Part shown: one piece after another, positions 5,148 to 5,392 of the stretch
Layout: each line of letters opens with the position of its first letter
How positions within the stretch are numbered: the first letter of the stretch is position 1
Assembly: GCA_016212635.1 (NCBI GenBank)
Contig: JACRFR010000004.1
Coordinates: 1-5,392, forward strand
DNA length: 5,392 nt
DNA from: Candidatus Liptonbacteria bacterium
Lineage (GTDB): Bacteria > Patescibacteriota > Minisyncoccia > UBA6257 > 2-01-FULL-56-20
Reading direction: 5' to 3'
The notes under the pieces: model-generated
Databases searched by the model: none
What the model was told of the DNA's origin: nothing
Seen by the model: the letters and a program-made list of their open reading frames with translations, nothing else
Translations under genes and position numbers: made by a program

Positions 5148-5161
5148 ATTATATTATCACA
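5148..5161 (-). promoter_or_regulatory. -10 promoter elements against the start of the hypothetical gene
   Basis: On the minus strand TGT-GATAAT (5161-5153) is an extended -10, and the overlapping TATAAT (5153-5148) is a perfect -10 hexamer. The first predicts a transcript start near 5146, leaving about 2 nt before ATG 5144. The second predicts a start near 5141, which would favour ATG 5132. Either way the mRNA is leaderless or nearly so. Confidence 0.55.
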
Positions 5162-5301
5162 ACGGTACATGCTTCCATATTGCTTAACGTATCCTCCGTG
5201 GGTGAAAAGGTGCAACCAAATCCTGCGGTTGGGTGTATTATCCTAGGGTGGTACCGATAAAGACTGTCAATAACCGCGGCTGTGAATAACGTTTTCGTGT
5301 T

Positions 5302-5310
5302 TGATACACT
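5302..5310 (+). promoter_or_regulatory. Extended -10 promoter facing the right edge
   Basis: TGA-TACACT gives a -10 hexamer at 5305-5310 and a transcript start near 5317. The inverted pair GTGT (5298-5301) and ACAC (5306-5309) brackets it and could be an operator half-site pair. It repeats the TGnTAnnnT pattern seen before enolase and the coiled-coil gene. Confidence 0.4.
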
Positions 5311-5313
5311 GTA

Positions 5314-5375
5314 GAGGAAGCTCTTTGGCGATATGAAATACGCTCGCCGCAGTAGCCACGGCGCGAGGAAGCTCT
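5314..5375 (+). repeat. 11-bp direct repeat GAGGAAGCTCT
   Basis: GAGGAAGCTCT occurs at 5314-5324 and 5365-5375, 51 bp apart. Each copy contains the small inverted pair GAG/CTC. The first copy lies between the -10 box and a possible start codon; its GAGGAAG could serve as a distant ribosome binding site. The second lies inside the possible reading frame. Confidence 0.4.
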
Positions 5376-5392
5376 CTTTCAATTACCGATCC
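5333..5392 (+). CDS. Possible 5' end of a gene running off the right edge
   Basis: From ATG 5333, 20 codons stay open to the window edge and encode a basic peptide, MKYARRSSHGARKLSF and so on. An extended -10 box lies 22 nt upstream of the ATG. GAGGAAG (5314-5320) is purine-rich but 12 nt from the ATG, which is farther than usual. The overlapping minus-strand frame (5382-5149) would need a TTG start and runs across the hypothetical gene's promoter, so I prefer this frame. Too little is visible for any assignment. Confidence 0.3.
   Translation, partial: MKYARRSSHGARKLSFNYRS

Noticed and set aside
5149..5382. A 77-codon minus-strand frame at the right end
   Set aside because: It needs a TTG start, has no ribosome binding site, and would run over the promoter of the hypothetical gene almost to its start codon.
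1..5392. CRISPR array, tRNA, rRNA, transposase or phage genes
   Set aside because: I looked for regularly spaced direct repeats, cloverleaf ends with the TTC loop, and transposase or integrase motifs on both strands and saw none. The direct repeats found are single pairs.

Overview
The window looks like a piece of a bacterial genome, probably environmental. The likeliest source is a Patescibacteria (CPR)-type or other small-genome lineage. That is an inference from gene style: a VKOR-family membrane protein beside enolase, a secreted Pro/Gly-rich coiled-coil protein, a small hypothetical protein, and promoters placed almost on top of start codons. No marker fixes the taxonomy. TAA, TAG and TGA all end genes here, so the standard bacterial code applies.

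Layout, left to right. Positions 1-327 hold no secure gene: a possible gene start running off the left edge on the minus strand (1-85), a 40-bp palindrome (107-146) and a strong long-range inverted repeat (190-294). A VKOR-family disulfide-generating membrane protein lies on the minus strand (752-328), but a one-base deletion breaks its reading frame exactly at the codon of a conserved catalytic cysteine. Enolase (970-2271, plus) is divergent from it. Its -10 box sits 7 nt before the ATG, which predicts a leaderless mRNA. A second copy of the 40-bp palindrome family follows enolase (2306-2335).

Next comes a 612-residue exported protein (2501-4339, plus): signal peptide, Pro/Gly/Gln-rich linker with an internal duplication, four diverged helical repeats of about 87 residues, and a Pro-rich tail. 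I do not recognise the family. The convergent gap 4340-4670 has no gene but is packed with five hairpins. Four of these are pyrimidine/purine stem-loops of one REP-like style, and one may act as a terminator. A 157-residue conserved-looking hypothetical protein lies on the minus strand (5144-4671). The last 60 bases may begin another plus-strand gene.

The genes do not form one operon: strands alternate and each gene appears to have its own promoter. Enolase is core glycolysis. VKOR would reoxidise thiol-oxidising partners in the envelope, and the large coiled-coil protein is exported. No direct pathway link is visible. The observations most worth a second look are the cysteine-site frameshift in VKOR, the two covarying palindromes, the four-repeat secreted protein and the REP-like hairpin cluster.
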